Part shown: positions 36,101 to 49,760 of the stretch, one piece after another
How the letters are laid out: the number at the start of each line of letters is the position of its first letter
Numbering within the stretch: the stretch's first letter is position 1
Source: Azadirachta indica
Lineage: Eukaryota > Streptophyta > Magnoliopsida > Sapindales > Meliaceae
Reading direction: 5' to 3'
DNA length: 64,000 nt
Assembly (NCBI GenBank): GCA_022749755.1
Contig: CM040453.1
Coordinates: forward strand, 4,920,102-4,984,101
Translations under genes and position numbers: made by a program
The notes under the pieces: model-generated
The model's input: the letters and a program-made list of their open reading frames with translations, nothing else
What the model was told of the DNA's origin: nothing
The model's database searches: none

Positions 36101-39100
36101 GATTCTTCTACTTCTTCTTCCACGTTCTTCTTAGCCTAAGTGAAGTGAGTGCTTCTTATGAAAAGAAATGCGTTGAGAATTTCAGAAGTAAAATAAAATA
36201 TCTCTAGCGTGTGGTGGGTTTAGAAAACAGAACTTAAGAAACGTGATATCGTTATATGTATGTGAAAAATTCTTTTCCTAATCGGGAACTGCAAAATCCT
36301 GAATCCTACGCTTTTAAGGATTCTTGTAATTTGTAACCGCGTTTTATAGTCTATTTAGAAATACTCTCTTATTCGCCGCTCTAAATTCATTAATATAACT
36401 ATATAGAACTCTCTTTTACATAATATATAAATATATATATATATAGTTTATATTTTATACGTCATATATAGGTCCCTCCTTACTAACAACATTTTGCTAT
36501 TTAATAATGAACATGAATTTCACAAAGATCACTAAGTGCTTTTGCAAATGTCATTATTATAAGAATAATTTTCCAATCACATGCAAATATAGATGTAAAA
36601 GAAAATTTCTAACACTAATTACAAAAGTGGGTTTCCATTACCACTCGAAACAATTTATTATAAATTATCAGACATGCACTCAGGAAACCTATGAACACCT
36701 TTAATCAGCTTCTAAAAATTCCAGCTCAACTTGCATGGCATCATTTCACATCCATATAAAATTTACTCGGCTACGTACTCTGTGGAGGATTTGCAGCTGT
36801 TCCTTCTTGCTGTGAATGTGCATATGGCTCTAGCACAGTTATATTTGATGATCAATATTCTTCTATTAGAAGAGTTGAAATAATCCAATTCCCCTGATGC
36901 AATTGTTTCACATCTGGAAAGTTTCTGCAACTACTAGCATGTATTTTAACATCTCAACATGGATGTCAATGTATGTGGTTTCTGCTTCTGGTGACAGTTC
37001 TGCCATTAAAAATTGACTAATTTGTTGTCACATATAAACAGCAGAACATTATTATCTGATCTGTAGAATGGATAGAATAGATCCTACAGTCTCATCAATT
37101 TAGTAATAATTATTGAAGATGAAAGTTTGTTCATTTTTGGTGCAAGTACTACTTGATTTGAATAAGGTTTCCCAGAAATTGTTTCAGACCGAATCCACAA
37201 ATTTCTCTCAAGACTGTCCATGTTTTTCATCTCATATAATTGAGTAATAATATCCCTCGACGTCTGAATTCTGAGAGCTTCTTCCATCTTTCTGGAAGAA
37301 ATTTTGAAGCATTATTAATTTCCATTGCACTGAGAAGTTATAAACAAGGAACCCTTTGGACGTTGCATTGAAAAAAATGTGACAAAGAATTCATATCTTT
37401 TTATCTTTGTTTAGCTTTGTCATATATCTGGTTGTTTGAGATAAAATTTACCATGATTATGACTTACTGTGCACTAAATTTGGAAAAAGGGCCAGAAAAA
37501 AAAAAAAAAACGACGTGCATATTTGGAATGGAATTTGTAACTTTCTTTGTCAGTGTACATGCTACTTTTTTCCTCAGTGAAGTTATAAAACCTTTTTTTT
37601 TTTTTAGTGAACTTTTAGATTCATGAAAGTATCTAAAGTGTTCTCTTATTAAAAGAGATAAAATTGTATTACAATCCTAGAACACATGGTAACATAACTG
37701 AATGCTATTCAATTCCTACTCAAGAATTGCATTACATGAATACATAACTAACTGAGTGCTATTAGAGTAGTACTCTAAAATTATTATAGCATGTTTTTAT
37801 TAAATTGGTGGTGAGGATATTTTCATCTAAAATTTATAAGATTGGCTATTTTTAAACAAGTTTTTTAATAGTAATTAAAAATGAATTTTGAGAGTAAATG
37901 TGTTTATTTTCAAAAAAATCTCGTCATTATACCCTTATTTGTTGGAAAAAGGGTATATATATATATATAATTTGTTATTTTTTAATATGAATAAAATGAA
38001 ATCGTATTTATGAAATTTTATTAAAAAAATCAGACACATGAAGTCATTTTGTATTTAAACCCATCAAAATGGCATCGTTTGAAATAGTCACAGAGGTTCG
38101 TTTTGATCACTAACGGCAAAAAATTGACGGACTTTTTAGTCAAAAGGATGTAAATGATATTGACTGAATTAATTTGGACCAAAGTGATGATTTTTAATAA
38201 TTTTAGAGATATTTTTATGTAATGTATGAGTTATTCTAACCCAAACGATATTTCTGAAACCTTTGGGATCAAAACGAAAGTAACCTACTATTGTTGCTTT
38301 TGAAGTTAGAACCTAACAGAATTTCCCTCCCAAGTGCTCTCACATTTGTCCGTTCACTCTCAACCCTCTCAACCTCATTCCTTTGCATTTTATCTTCGTG
38401 AATATCTCCTTAGACACTTCTTTGTTATTCATTGATTTTTGAACTGCATCAGTGGCCTCCTCTTCATCAAAATTAGAGCAATTTCTACACCATCAAAACA
38501 GTGGAGTTTGTCAAACCATAAAGAAGCTAAGCAAAAAAAATTAGCGATTGACACCACCATGCATTCTTAAAACAAATCTTTGACCTTAGAAGAGATGTGT
38601 TCATGAATTTGTGATATACGTACATAAAAATTTTAGAAATTAACTCGAAAACAGAAAGATATGATTATTTTATCCAACACAAAAACCCTAATCCAATTTT
38701 GTTTCTTAATGATAATTTTTTGCGTTGTTGCAATCAATTAGGATTACTGATTGATTGGTGTCCATTAAATAGCATTTTCTTGAAATTGCGACATCCATTG
38801 CCAACTTGTGATATATATATATATATATATTGAAATTTTAGAAATTAACCCAAATAGTTCCTAAATGTATTTAGATTTATGTGATGAGCAAGGAAGAATT
38901 CGTAATTATAACAAGCAAGTGACATACACATAATCATTCAAGAAAAAATGATGTTCATAGTTCCTAATAAGGGTAGGAAGTATAAGTATGATGTCTGTGT
39001 AATTATAAAAATGATATTTATAGTTCCTACTTCTATTTCGGCCAATTCTTTGTTATTCTTTTTATTTTACTATATATTTTCATGAACTTCTTTCTTGATT

Positions 39101-40451
39101 TTCAAACTATATTAACCGGGTTGTCCTTATAATAATTGGACATTTCTTACGTGTTCAAAAACCATCAAATGGTTTAATCCATTAAGCATATGTGCAAAAA
39201 TATGATTGATGTGAACAACATTGTCACCACTGTAAACTTGTTACTCTCAACTTTATTTTCAATAGAATTTAGAACTTCCACTGAAATATCATCGAACTTT
39301 GTAGCCAACGAGGTGAAATCAAAAGACACAAAAAGATCAAGCTTTGCTTCTTTCTTTACATTAAACAATACTTATGTTTGTTTGACGGTAATTATTTGTG
39401 TTCTCATAATTAATTATTCATCTTCTTAGGATTACTACTTGATTGTTGTTAATCAAACAGTATTTTTAATAATAATATAATCTTTTTTGGAATTGTGATT
39501 TATATAAAAATTTTGAATAAATTAAAGAAATAGATTTTCGGACCATTTTACCATCCTTGCAAAAAAAAAAAAAACCTAATCCCTAAATTACAAGTGCTAT
39601 GTTTAGGTTAGTAAATTGACAATTTAAAAGAAAAAATTGAATAGATAAAAGAATGTTAGGGTTAGGGTTAGGGTTAGGGTTAGGGTTTCATTAATAAGAT
39701 TATTTTAATAATTAACAATTATAATATTCAACACACGGTCAAGTAGATGAAAACAGTATAGCACGAGAGATTTCTATAAGTTTCATAGACTTTTTCTCTA
39801 CTTATAATTTCTACAAACTATAGGGGAGGTATGTAAGAATATCCTATTATTAAATTATTTTTCCCCAATATATATCAATTGTGTTTGTGTTTGCCATATT
39901 ATTTATTAAAGAAATTTTAAATAATTTTTTACACTTTCTAATAATATATGTTTGATTTATAAAATTATATATAATAAAAATTTTCCTCCATATATAATTA
40001 TATAACTTATTTTTTAAATCTTTCAATAATACATTAAAATAAATTCTAACAACTTCTATTGTTATTTTTATTTTAAGAAATTAAAAAAATTAATACATCT
40101 AGATCATTTTAAATCTTAATAAAAATAAAATTTTATTTTTCTTCAGAAATAGAAAAATTCAAATCAGCCCAACACATTGTATGTAATAAAATTATTTTAC
40201 TAACCTATGTTATCCCATTTTTATTTTTTAAACTATCCCAAAAAATTTTACTTTTTGATAACAAAATTGCAGGTCGGACCTGAGCTGCTAATCTGTTCGA
40301 GTACTCTTTTTTCTTCTCCCTTTCCCGCTTCGTTTTATCTACCATCTATCAAATTAGGGTTTTGGGTTTTTTATCAGTTTGTTCTTCTTCCCTGTTCTGC
40401 TTTAACGCTCTCTCACACCGGAATTACTACTGTCCACATTTTCCGGTGACA
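36101..40451. other. Intergenic region between the divergent kinase and FY genes
   Basis: 4.35 kb without a supported gene. It must carry both promoters. Minus-strand open frames at 36763-36905 and 37084-37287 look slightly protein-like but match nothing I know. A TA run lies at about 37954-37970 and another at 38812-38830. The FY leader region contains TAGGGTTTT near 40355, a telo-box-like word. Confidence 0.55.
39656..39685. repeat. Interstitial (TTAGGG)5 array
   Basis: Five perfect TTAGGG units. This is the vertebrate-type hexamer; the usual plant telomere unit is TTTAGGG. It lies about 770 bp upstream of the FY start codon. Confidence 0.9.
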
Positions 40452-43400
40452 ATGATGTACGGTGATGCTCAACAACAGAAGCAGCAGCATCAGCAGCTGC
40501 CGCCAGGTGGCGAAGGTGGGGACCATTTCCATCGCGGCCCACCTCAGCTACAACCGCCGGCTCCTCCAATGATGCGTCAGCCTTCTGCCTCTTCGACTAC
40601 TCTAAACCCACCCGATTATCACCACCCCTCTGCTAACACTCCTTACGACGGTAACTCTTCTAATTCTACCCTAATTCATACGTATATGTAGTTTTGGTGT
40701 TTACTTCATATTTTCTGTTTCTGCTTGATTAGTGTACTTTAAGTGATTGTAAATCAGGGAAATCCAATTGGAATCAATTCATTTTTGTAGAAGCTAAGTT
40801 TCATATGACAAAGTTTCACTTCTCCTTGCAACTCAGCTGGAGCAAAGCACCTGCATTTTATGATATATGTCGGTGAATTGTTTAATCTCTTAATTTACTA
40901 TCAGCATTGCTAAACCCTTTTAGGAGACTGCTACTCTTCAGTGCTTGAAGACACCAATATGCATCTTTTAGGACATCATGGTATAATAATTGAGCTGATG
41001 GCCTGGTCTTTTGCTTTTCCAAAAGTGAATTTTATTTTCTCAAATCTTCGTCTTTTGTTATTACATAGCTTTGAATTAAAGCTTTTAGCTCTATCAAACT
41101 CAAAGAGAAGTATATAAGAATTTGAGTATTTTGTATCCTGGATATTGAGGGTATCTCTGATCTAACCTTGAGACTTTCGCTTCAGCTCAGTAAATCTTAG
41201 ATGATGAGAAAAGAAAATAAGGCCTGGGGCATGACCATTATCCTGTTCAGGTTGTAATTCATGATGCAGGGATTAATTCTGCTTTGTAGTTGGAGAAATA
41301 GCCTGGAAACCATTATCAGGGGCTGTCACTGAGTAGAGTAGCTAGTTCTGGATCCTGTGTGTCAGACAATTATCTGATTAAACTTCAGAGTTCAGACTGT
41401 TGACTGTTTGTGAGATCCTTGTAGTTGTAGGCTTTTTAATGTTACTTGGTGAATCACTTTTGCGTCTTGTGATGCACCTTTAGTTAGCCTCAAATCCAAA
41501 AATTATGGTACTTTTTTTTCCAGTATGAAGAATAAGTTGCACTTTGATTGATTTTTTGGTGTATCTAATTTTAATGGTTTTACTACTGCTTACTTTGTGT
41601 TGAATGAATTGTTGTTGCAGCTCATGGTGACAGTTTTGCTGCAAAAAGAATGAGAAAGCTTACTCAAAGGAGGGCAGTTGATTATACAAGCACTGTTGTG
41701 CGGTATATGCAGGTACCTTTTATTTATTCAGTTATATTTAATTGTCTCAGTAATTTTTGTTGATGTATCTTGCCTCAAGTGGTTTTATGATTATTTTGTC
41801 TCTGGTTTTATTTTATATTATTTTTGTGGTTGAACTATTACCGTGTTTTTGTAAATATTTAGCTGATGTAGCATTTATTTTCCTATTCAGTTAAGAGATT
41901 TCTTCAAATTAATGATTATGTACTGTAGAAAAAATATTGAAGAGGAAAAATGTAGTTCTCATACATAAAGTTACAATAGGATTACAAAATATATATAGGC
42001 TCATTGCACAGCAATAGGAAACTGTGCTTATAACCAAAAAAGAGATATTAGTTATCTATGATTGAAAAACATTCCAGATTTATCCCCTAAAATATTTATC
42101 AGTATTAGGAAACAAATTAGCACAAAATAAGTTGAAAAAAACTTCAGTGATTTTTCTACATGTAGCTTTTCTTTTTTGGACAAGAAGCAGAAAGATGTAT
42201 GTTGATTAAGTGAAAGAAAGCAGGTAATAACTTTTTTAAAGGTTCTAGATAACTAGTTCATTTGGCATATTGGATTACTAGTTATTTATGAGTCATTCCT
42301 TGCAGTGTGCAGATATATTTCTTTTGCTTGCTCTATCATTTCTCTTTTAAGATGCACACAGTTTTCTAGGAATGCTGGTTTTAATATTTGGTCTTATTAT
42401 GAATTTTTGTATTCTGAGTTGCAAACTTGTACCAATTTTTCTGCAGATTCGAATGTGGCAGCAGGATTCAAGGGACAGGACAGTATTGCAACCTACTCCA
42501 GCAGCAGCAATTGATGTTAGTGAATATTTTTATCTGTATTTTATCTTTTCCTGTATTCAGCAATATGGTTACTGGAAGCATGATGCTTATGTAATTACTT
42601 ATCTGAGGTTGGATTTTAAGCTTAGTTTATGTGAATGCTTATCTTACGATGGCCTTGCAGATGTTACCTACAGTTGCCTATGCTGATAATCCATCCACAA
42701 GCTTTGCTGCAAAGTTTGTCCATACATCCCTGAACAAAAATCGTTGTTCAATTAATCGGGTTCTGGTAAGGAAGATTTGACATTCGCAGTTTGCTGCAGT
42801 TTTCCTCATCTTCCTTGTATCAAGTCAAACATCCTCTTCCTAGTTTGACTGTGGTCCATTAAATGTACTTGTTTTCACTTTGGAACATAAAGTCAGCCTG
42901 TCTGGTATTAATCCTTATGGCCAAGCAAAATCCTGTTTGTTTCAGTCATGGTCTCAGTAGATGATTTTTATCTGAAAGGCAAGAATAAGATCCATTTGAG
43001 TTATTTTTCACCACATTAGGCCTTCATATATTTTCATATCATATACAACTAACATGTCTACACTTAAATTTTGGTAACATGGAATAGTGTCTTAGATCTT
43101 GTTGCTAATCTTGTGATGCATTGGACAACATTGAACAAGGAATCAGGGAACTTGCTGCTTCAATGCTGTACTTGTTAATTTTACACCAGTTTATATCTAT
43201 TTATTATTTGATTGAGGAACATGGAAGCAGTAGATATAGGTTTGGCAATGATAACTTTCTAGTGCTCAATGCTAATCTTGGACACAGCCAATGTGGTGGT
43301 ACCACACTCCTGATTTTCTGTTTTATATGTGATCAATTTACATTAGGTTTTGTGCAACTATATCTGTATATATGTTAAACTTCTATGCCTTAAGGTTCTA

Positions 43401-46400
43401 AATTGTTCTTAAGCCTGATATGACATTTTGGTCTTATGTCTACGGACCATCTCTGGTTCACCTTCTATCCACAAAAAGTGTGCTTACTTATTTTCCTCTC
43501 GTTTCTAGTGGACTCCCACAGGTAGACGTCTTATCACCGGCTCTCAAAGTGGAGAATTTACTCTTTGGAATGGACAGTCATTTAATTTTGAAATGATTCT
43601 TCAGGTAAATAATAGTTTATTGGTGATGCTCAACATGTCTACAGCAAGTAATTTTTAAATATTCTTTTATATGTCCAGGCCCATGATCATGCAATTAGGT
43701 CTATGGTGTGGAGCCACAATGATAACTGGATGGTCTCTGGTGATGATGGCGGTGCAATAAAGTAAATATATCTGTCAGGGCTATACAGTTGATACTATTT
43801 TCATATTGCATATTTATAGATGTCCAATAGAAACATGAATTTTATAGTGACATAAAGATGTGTATATTGGGGGAATTTTTAGGTATTGGCAGAACAACAT
43901 GAATAATGTGAAAGCCAATAAATCGGCTCATAAAGAATCAGTCCGTGATTTAAGGTGAATATTTATCTGTTAATTCATTTATTTCTTTTCCTGAGCATTT
44001 ATCCATGAAAATTTTCATTATCAACCTTTTGAACAGCTTCTGTAGGACTGACTTGAAGTTCTGTTCCTGTTCTGATGATACAACCGTTAAAGTTTGGGAC
44101 TTTGCTCGGTGCCAAGAAGAGCGTTCATTAACAGGTAATGTGCCTTGACTAGTCACTGAGTGCAACATAGTGAATCTGGTTGCATCCACGCATGAATGTT
44201 CTGCATCTTCTGGCCCAATGTTGTGCGTTCTCTTACATATATTTTTATTTTCGGTTTCTTTTACTTTTTTCTTCATTTGGTATTTGCATGTGGCGTTATG
44301 ATAGGATCAGTCACCATGGCATGTTGGTGTAGCAATTGTTGCGCCTGATTACTGAGTTTATTATGTCATGTTTGTCTTAAGTTTGCATGAAATAACCTAA
44401 GAGCTTTCTATGTGTGGTTTGAACTCAGGCAGGCCATGGTTGGGATGTGAAGAGTGTTGACTGGCACCCTACCAAATCACTTCTAGTTTCAGGTATGCTC
44501 TATATTTCTCTTACAAACTTTTCTGCTGAGCTATCAGTGTGAGGAATCATTTCCAAGATTATTGCTGTCTAATGCCATATTTTCACAGGTGGAAAAGACA
44601 GCCTTGTAAAGCTCTGGGATGCTAAAAGTGGTAGAGAGCTATGCTCTTTGTGAGTACGGTATCTTGGCAGTTAAAATTCAATTTGTTTATGAAACTAAAA
44701 AATCTTAATAAGCAATTGATTTCTTTGCAGTCATGGTCATAAAAATATGGTACTTTGTGTTAAGTGGAACCAAAATGGTAACTGGGTGCTAACTGCTTCA
44801 AAGGATCAGATTATCAAGGTGGGCATAATTTTCTTTCAACTCTTTCCATTTAGAATTGGTAATACTTGAATATTGATGTTTTGCATTTTTAATTCCTTTA
44901 TTCTTTGTCCAATTTTAATGATTCTTCAAAACGGTTATAATTGTTGCATGTTCGTTTGCAGCTTTATGACATAAGAGCTATGAAGGAGCTTGAATCTTTC
45001 CGTGGGCATCGAAAGGATGTGACTGGTTGGTGGCAATTATACTCCTTGTCAACATTCATGTTGAGGATAATAGTATTCATATGCTAGGCTTAACCCATCA
45101 AAGGCTAAAACTGAAAAGGATACTGGGGTTGGATGCTATATATTTATTATGATTTGCATACACTGAAGAATTTGTAAATGTGGAGAATCCATTTCATCAG
45201 ATTAACCTTGAGGGGTTAATCAAGTGGTTTGTTGTTTGTTGTGTGACAAGGTCTAGGATTCCGTTCCTTAGGGCTACCTACTTGCCAAATGCCACTACTT
45301 TCTTACTTATGGAGATTGTAAGCATCTATGGATATCCTAGTTTCATACTCAAGTTCCTTGGCATGTTTAAAAATTTCTAGATTCAAAACATGAAAAGGAA
45401 AAGACAGGGAACTAGCTTTAGCATTCTGCTACATTTCTGCAAAAGAAGTGCAAATATGAAAGCAGCTGTTATCAGTTCTCAATGTTTTTTCTTCATTTTG
45501 TGTTTCTATATACGATTAGGCTTTAATATCTCTTACTTTTAAGTGACTTGTAGCTTAGCATGACGAAACGTAGTGTGTATGTCTTGTTTATATAAGATTC
45601 ATTATTTTTATTTGCCTACTCTTCTGGTTTGACTTGTTTATGGGGAATACTTATGGCGTATGTCTTGTTTTAAACTTTGGTAGCATTGGCTTGGCATCCA
45701 TTTCATGAAGAATACTTTGTCAGTGGAAGTTTTGATGGATCCATTTTCCATTGGGTTGTCGGGTAAGTTTTTATTTTGATTAAAAATGTTTTTAGTGGTT
45801 GCATATTCTTCCTCTCTAGTATTAAGTTACCTGTCCTTAGATTATCTGTGTTTTAGGGACCTATTTAATGAAACATGATGAACAACGTTGAAATTTAATA
45901 AAATGTGAAAACTCAAGACTAGATGATAAAACCCTGTTAATATTTTCTATTTTATGATCAAAGATAAAGCTTTCAAAAATAGAATTCACTAAAATGGATG
46001 TTGAAACTCATAATACGTTTGTATTACATAAGTTACCTCTTGACTTCACTACTAGTGAATGGTGGAGGACTAACACTTAGTTGTCTATAGGGACTTTGTC
46101 CATGGATCTTTTTATTTGAAACTAACATTAACTGGAAGAAAGAAGCACAATAGCTTCTTATGGAGTGGAGAATATTGTTTCTAGGATTAAGGTACACACC
46201 ACTAAATTAGTGGTTCCTTGCTGCATGTATTAGCCATAGATTAGGAACCAGCCTATTTTGGACTTAACCAAATTGGCAAACTTTTGTCCTGGAATTATTT
46301 CTTTATTTTTTGGCATGTCATGTTCCTCCGATGTTGGAAAATTCTTTTTTGTTTTAATGAGATTGATTTCACTGCTATTCATGACAACAAAAACCATAAA

Positions 46401-49400
46401 ATATATGATTTCTTCTCATGTTAAATGCAATTTATGTTACTCTTGCGGCAAAATTGGAATCAATCTTCAGTGGGATTTGTATAATATGCGTGGTAAAGTA
46501 TTATTCTGATTCACAGGCATGAAACTCCCCAAGCTGAAATTCCAAATGCACATGATAACAGTGTCTGGGACCTGGCATGGCATCCCATCGGATATCTTCT
46601 TTGCAGGTAAAGGCAATCTATTTGTTTATTACCCTCTTTGCGTACTTTTTAAGGTATAAGGAGTTCCCTGTCTGCCTATCCCGGGAGATCAGTTGAAATT
46701 ACTTTTGTTCCCTTAGTCTGTAGTTTGTTGTTGTTTTTGTCTCATTCAGTATTTTTCTGTCATTTAATTCCTACAGTACAAATGCTAATATGCCTTGGCA
46801 TCAGTTGACCCAGATGTCCTAGGTGGTTGGGTGGCTGTTGGTAGAATTAAGGTCAATTGAAAATGCTTTAGAAGTCTCATAATTTCAGTTCTCCCTGAAA
46901 ATTTTTTACTAAATTATGGCAACAATGTAGGTGGTTTCAAACTCTCTGAGAAAATATTGTGCTCTTTTGTTTCTTTCATTAACATAATTTTGTTTCACAT
47001 ATTGATACTCTTATCAGAAATTTGGAGTCACTATTGTTAAACAGATACAATGATGTTATTTGAGTCCTTACCTTTAAACTTAAGCTTTTAGATAAGTGGT
47101 AATTCAACATAATATTAAAACAAATTTGGCCTCAATCTTGTGTTTGAAGTCCTCCAAATGCCAAAAATTAAATTACAAGTATGTGGATTCACATGACAAG
47201 CTCATTACATGAATCTCTGGTTGCATGAGAGGGAATTTTAAACAGCTTAAATACCATTATTGGAGTCGTTACCTTCAAACTTAAACTTTAGATCAAGTGG
47301 CAACTTAACAGTTGTGTTTTGGATTTTTCTGCATTGAGTTGCCTGACGTTCATATGGGGTTTTATCCATTTATCTGTATTTGTCAAGCTTGGGCTACCGC
47401 TTCAGTGACTTAAGTTGTTTCCTTTGCAGTGGTAGCAATGATCACACAACAAAGTTTTGGTGTAGAAATAGGCCAGGAGACACTGCTCGTGATAAATTTA
47501 ATATGGGTCAGAACCAAGGTTGTTATCCTTCATTATCTCCCTCCTTTTATTTTGTTTTGTATGTTGAACCAATGGAAAATGACAAAATTACAATGTGCTT
47601 GTAATGTATTTTAAATTCTGTTTAATAAGATTGCTCATGCACTTTAAATACCTCATTTTATTTGATTTTGGAATTCTTTCTTTTCGTTTGATTCTCCATT
47701 TTCCGAAATTGAATATTCTACATACACAAATTTTCTGTAAGGTTATGGTGAACAAAATGCTGCTTTTGCTGGTCGCATGCCTGGAAATTTCCCGGCACCT
47801 GAAACACCGACAACTCCAGGACCATTTGCTCCAGGATTGACTCGTAATGAGGGAACGATTCCTGGTATTGGAGCTGCTATGCCATTAACCATTCCATCAT
47901 TTGAATCATCAGCGCAAGGGGAGCAAAAGCAGCCTCTTCCAGTTTCTATGCCTTTAGGAGCACCTCCTCTCCCACCTGGTCCACATCCATCTCTTCTTGC
48001 AGCCAATCAGCAGCAGGGATATCAACAAAATCCTCAGCAGATGCCACCACAACAGCATCAGGGAATCCCACAGCAAATGCCCTCTTTGCCTATGCCACCT
48101 CAAAATATGCCACAGCTACAGCCTCCATCCCACTTACCCCTGCTCCCACATCCTCATATATCTCGTCCTCCACCTCAAATGCCCCAACTTGGCATGCCAG
48201 GTTCATTGCCTGCGCCTTCATCACATCCAATGCCAATGCCTGGTCCAATGGTATGATTGTGCAAAGCTTTACTTTTTATCTATTTTCTGCCCTCTTTTGT
48301 GTGCCGTTTAACTATCAGTTTTCTCCATCATATTGAAGGGTTAGTACTTTTCAAGAACAATAAAGAAGTCTTTTAAGTGGTTATCAAGATGTTCTCTAAT
48401 GTGAATGTGTTGTGGTGGAAAAACACTGTTGACATTAAAAGGACACGGCATTTGTGATAGCGCTGTCTGTGAAAGCCCTGTTTTTAGAATTTTTTTTTAC
48501 TCTTTTCTTTCAAACACTTAAGAAATGAAAATGTTGCTAATGAAAATTGGTTTCTGAATTCAGGGGATGCAAGGTTCAATGAATCAGATGGCTCCACCAA
48601 TGCAACAAGGCCACTATATGGGCATGAACCCAATGCACTCAGGACCCTTACCCACAAGTGGTGCACCTCCTCCAGTTGGAGGCTTTCCTAATAACATGCC
48701 AAACTTGCAGGGCCCACCAAATGCAAGTGGTGGTCAAATGTATCCCCAGGGTGGTGCTTTCAATCGTCCACAAATGCCTCAAATGCCAATGATGCCAGGG
48801 TATAATCCATACCAGGTAAGACAGAAAAGTTTGTTGCTGCAAGGATCTATATCTGGGGTTGCTGATATGGATATAGGTTGCACTTTGTTATGTAATCAAA
48901 AGGGTGCTTTTGAAAGTTATTTTTGAAAATGAAAATGACGTTCTAGAAATTGTGTTTCGAAGAATGAAAAGCCCGTGCATTATCATTTTAGAAGATAAGT
49001 GTTATAAAAGATTAATGCTGCACATCCTTGAAGTTATCCTAAATATATATCTCAGACGTGGTGGGATGTGGATATGTAGCATTATTTTATTTAAAATTGA
49101 AAGTAGGAAACGCATATCTGGTGTTATTTTTGGAAATAAGTAAAATAGTTGTTTGAAGAAAAATAGCTAAAATTATTTTTCAAAAATATGTTTTCAGAAA
49201 CAGCCAAAAACAACAAATTCTTGTTTTCAACTAATCAATTTGGAAAAGAATTTTTTTGTTTAATAAATGCTTGTTTGAAAACAACTTCCCAAAGTTATGA
49301 TATATATTTGTTTTTGACAATGGAAAATAGTTTTCAAAAGCACATATAAACATAAATTACCAGTTTATTTCAATGAAATCAATGTGGTATCTAATAACTT

Positions 49401-49760
49401 CTTTAACCTATGTAGGATGCTTTGGTTGAACTCATAATTTTTCCTAGAGTAGGCTCTTTCTGTCCTTTTTCAAATTTTTTTTTTTAAAATGATAAGGAGA
49501 ACAAGTAGAACTCTTAATCGAAAATGAGAATTTTTTCAACATAAACCCTTAATCAACAATCAGATCTCTATAATCACATTCAACTTGAGGATTTGCTTAT
49601 GGACTGTTGTGTATTTCTCTGATTGTTATGGGACATCAAATTTTACACCTGTTTGGAGCAAGCTAACTTGTTACACATTGACTAACTGCAGTCAGGGAAT
49701 CAATCGGGTATGGCTCCTCCACCATCAGGTCCTCCACCACATGGCCAAAATCCTCAGTAG
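40452..49760 (+). CDS. FY: Flowering time control protein FY (WDR33/Pfs2 WD40 polyadenylation factor)
   Basis: Eighteen exons encode 724 residues: 40452-40650, 41621-41712, 42447-42515, 42661-42765, 43509-43604, 43679-43761, 43883-43954, 44037-44134, 44433-44492, 44589-44649, 44731-44818, 44962-45025, 45684-45762, 46517-46606, 47430-47518, 47742-48250, 48564-48815, 49692-49760. FY is the plant subunit of CPSF related to yeast Pfs2 and human WDR33; it acts in nuclear mRNA 3'-end formation and, with FCA, in control of FLC and flowering. The N-terminus is His/Gln/Pro-rich. The basic segment [18 protein letters not shown] leads into seven WD40 repeats (residues about 125-430; examples [15 protein letters not shown] and [13 protein letters not shown]). 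The C-terminal 280 residues are Pro/Gln/Met-rich, with a PPLPP motif at 47963-47977 of the kind that binds the FCA WW domain. It is somewhat longer than Arabidopsis FY (about 650). All phases close. Confidence 0.95.
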
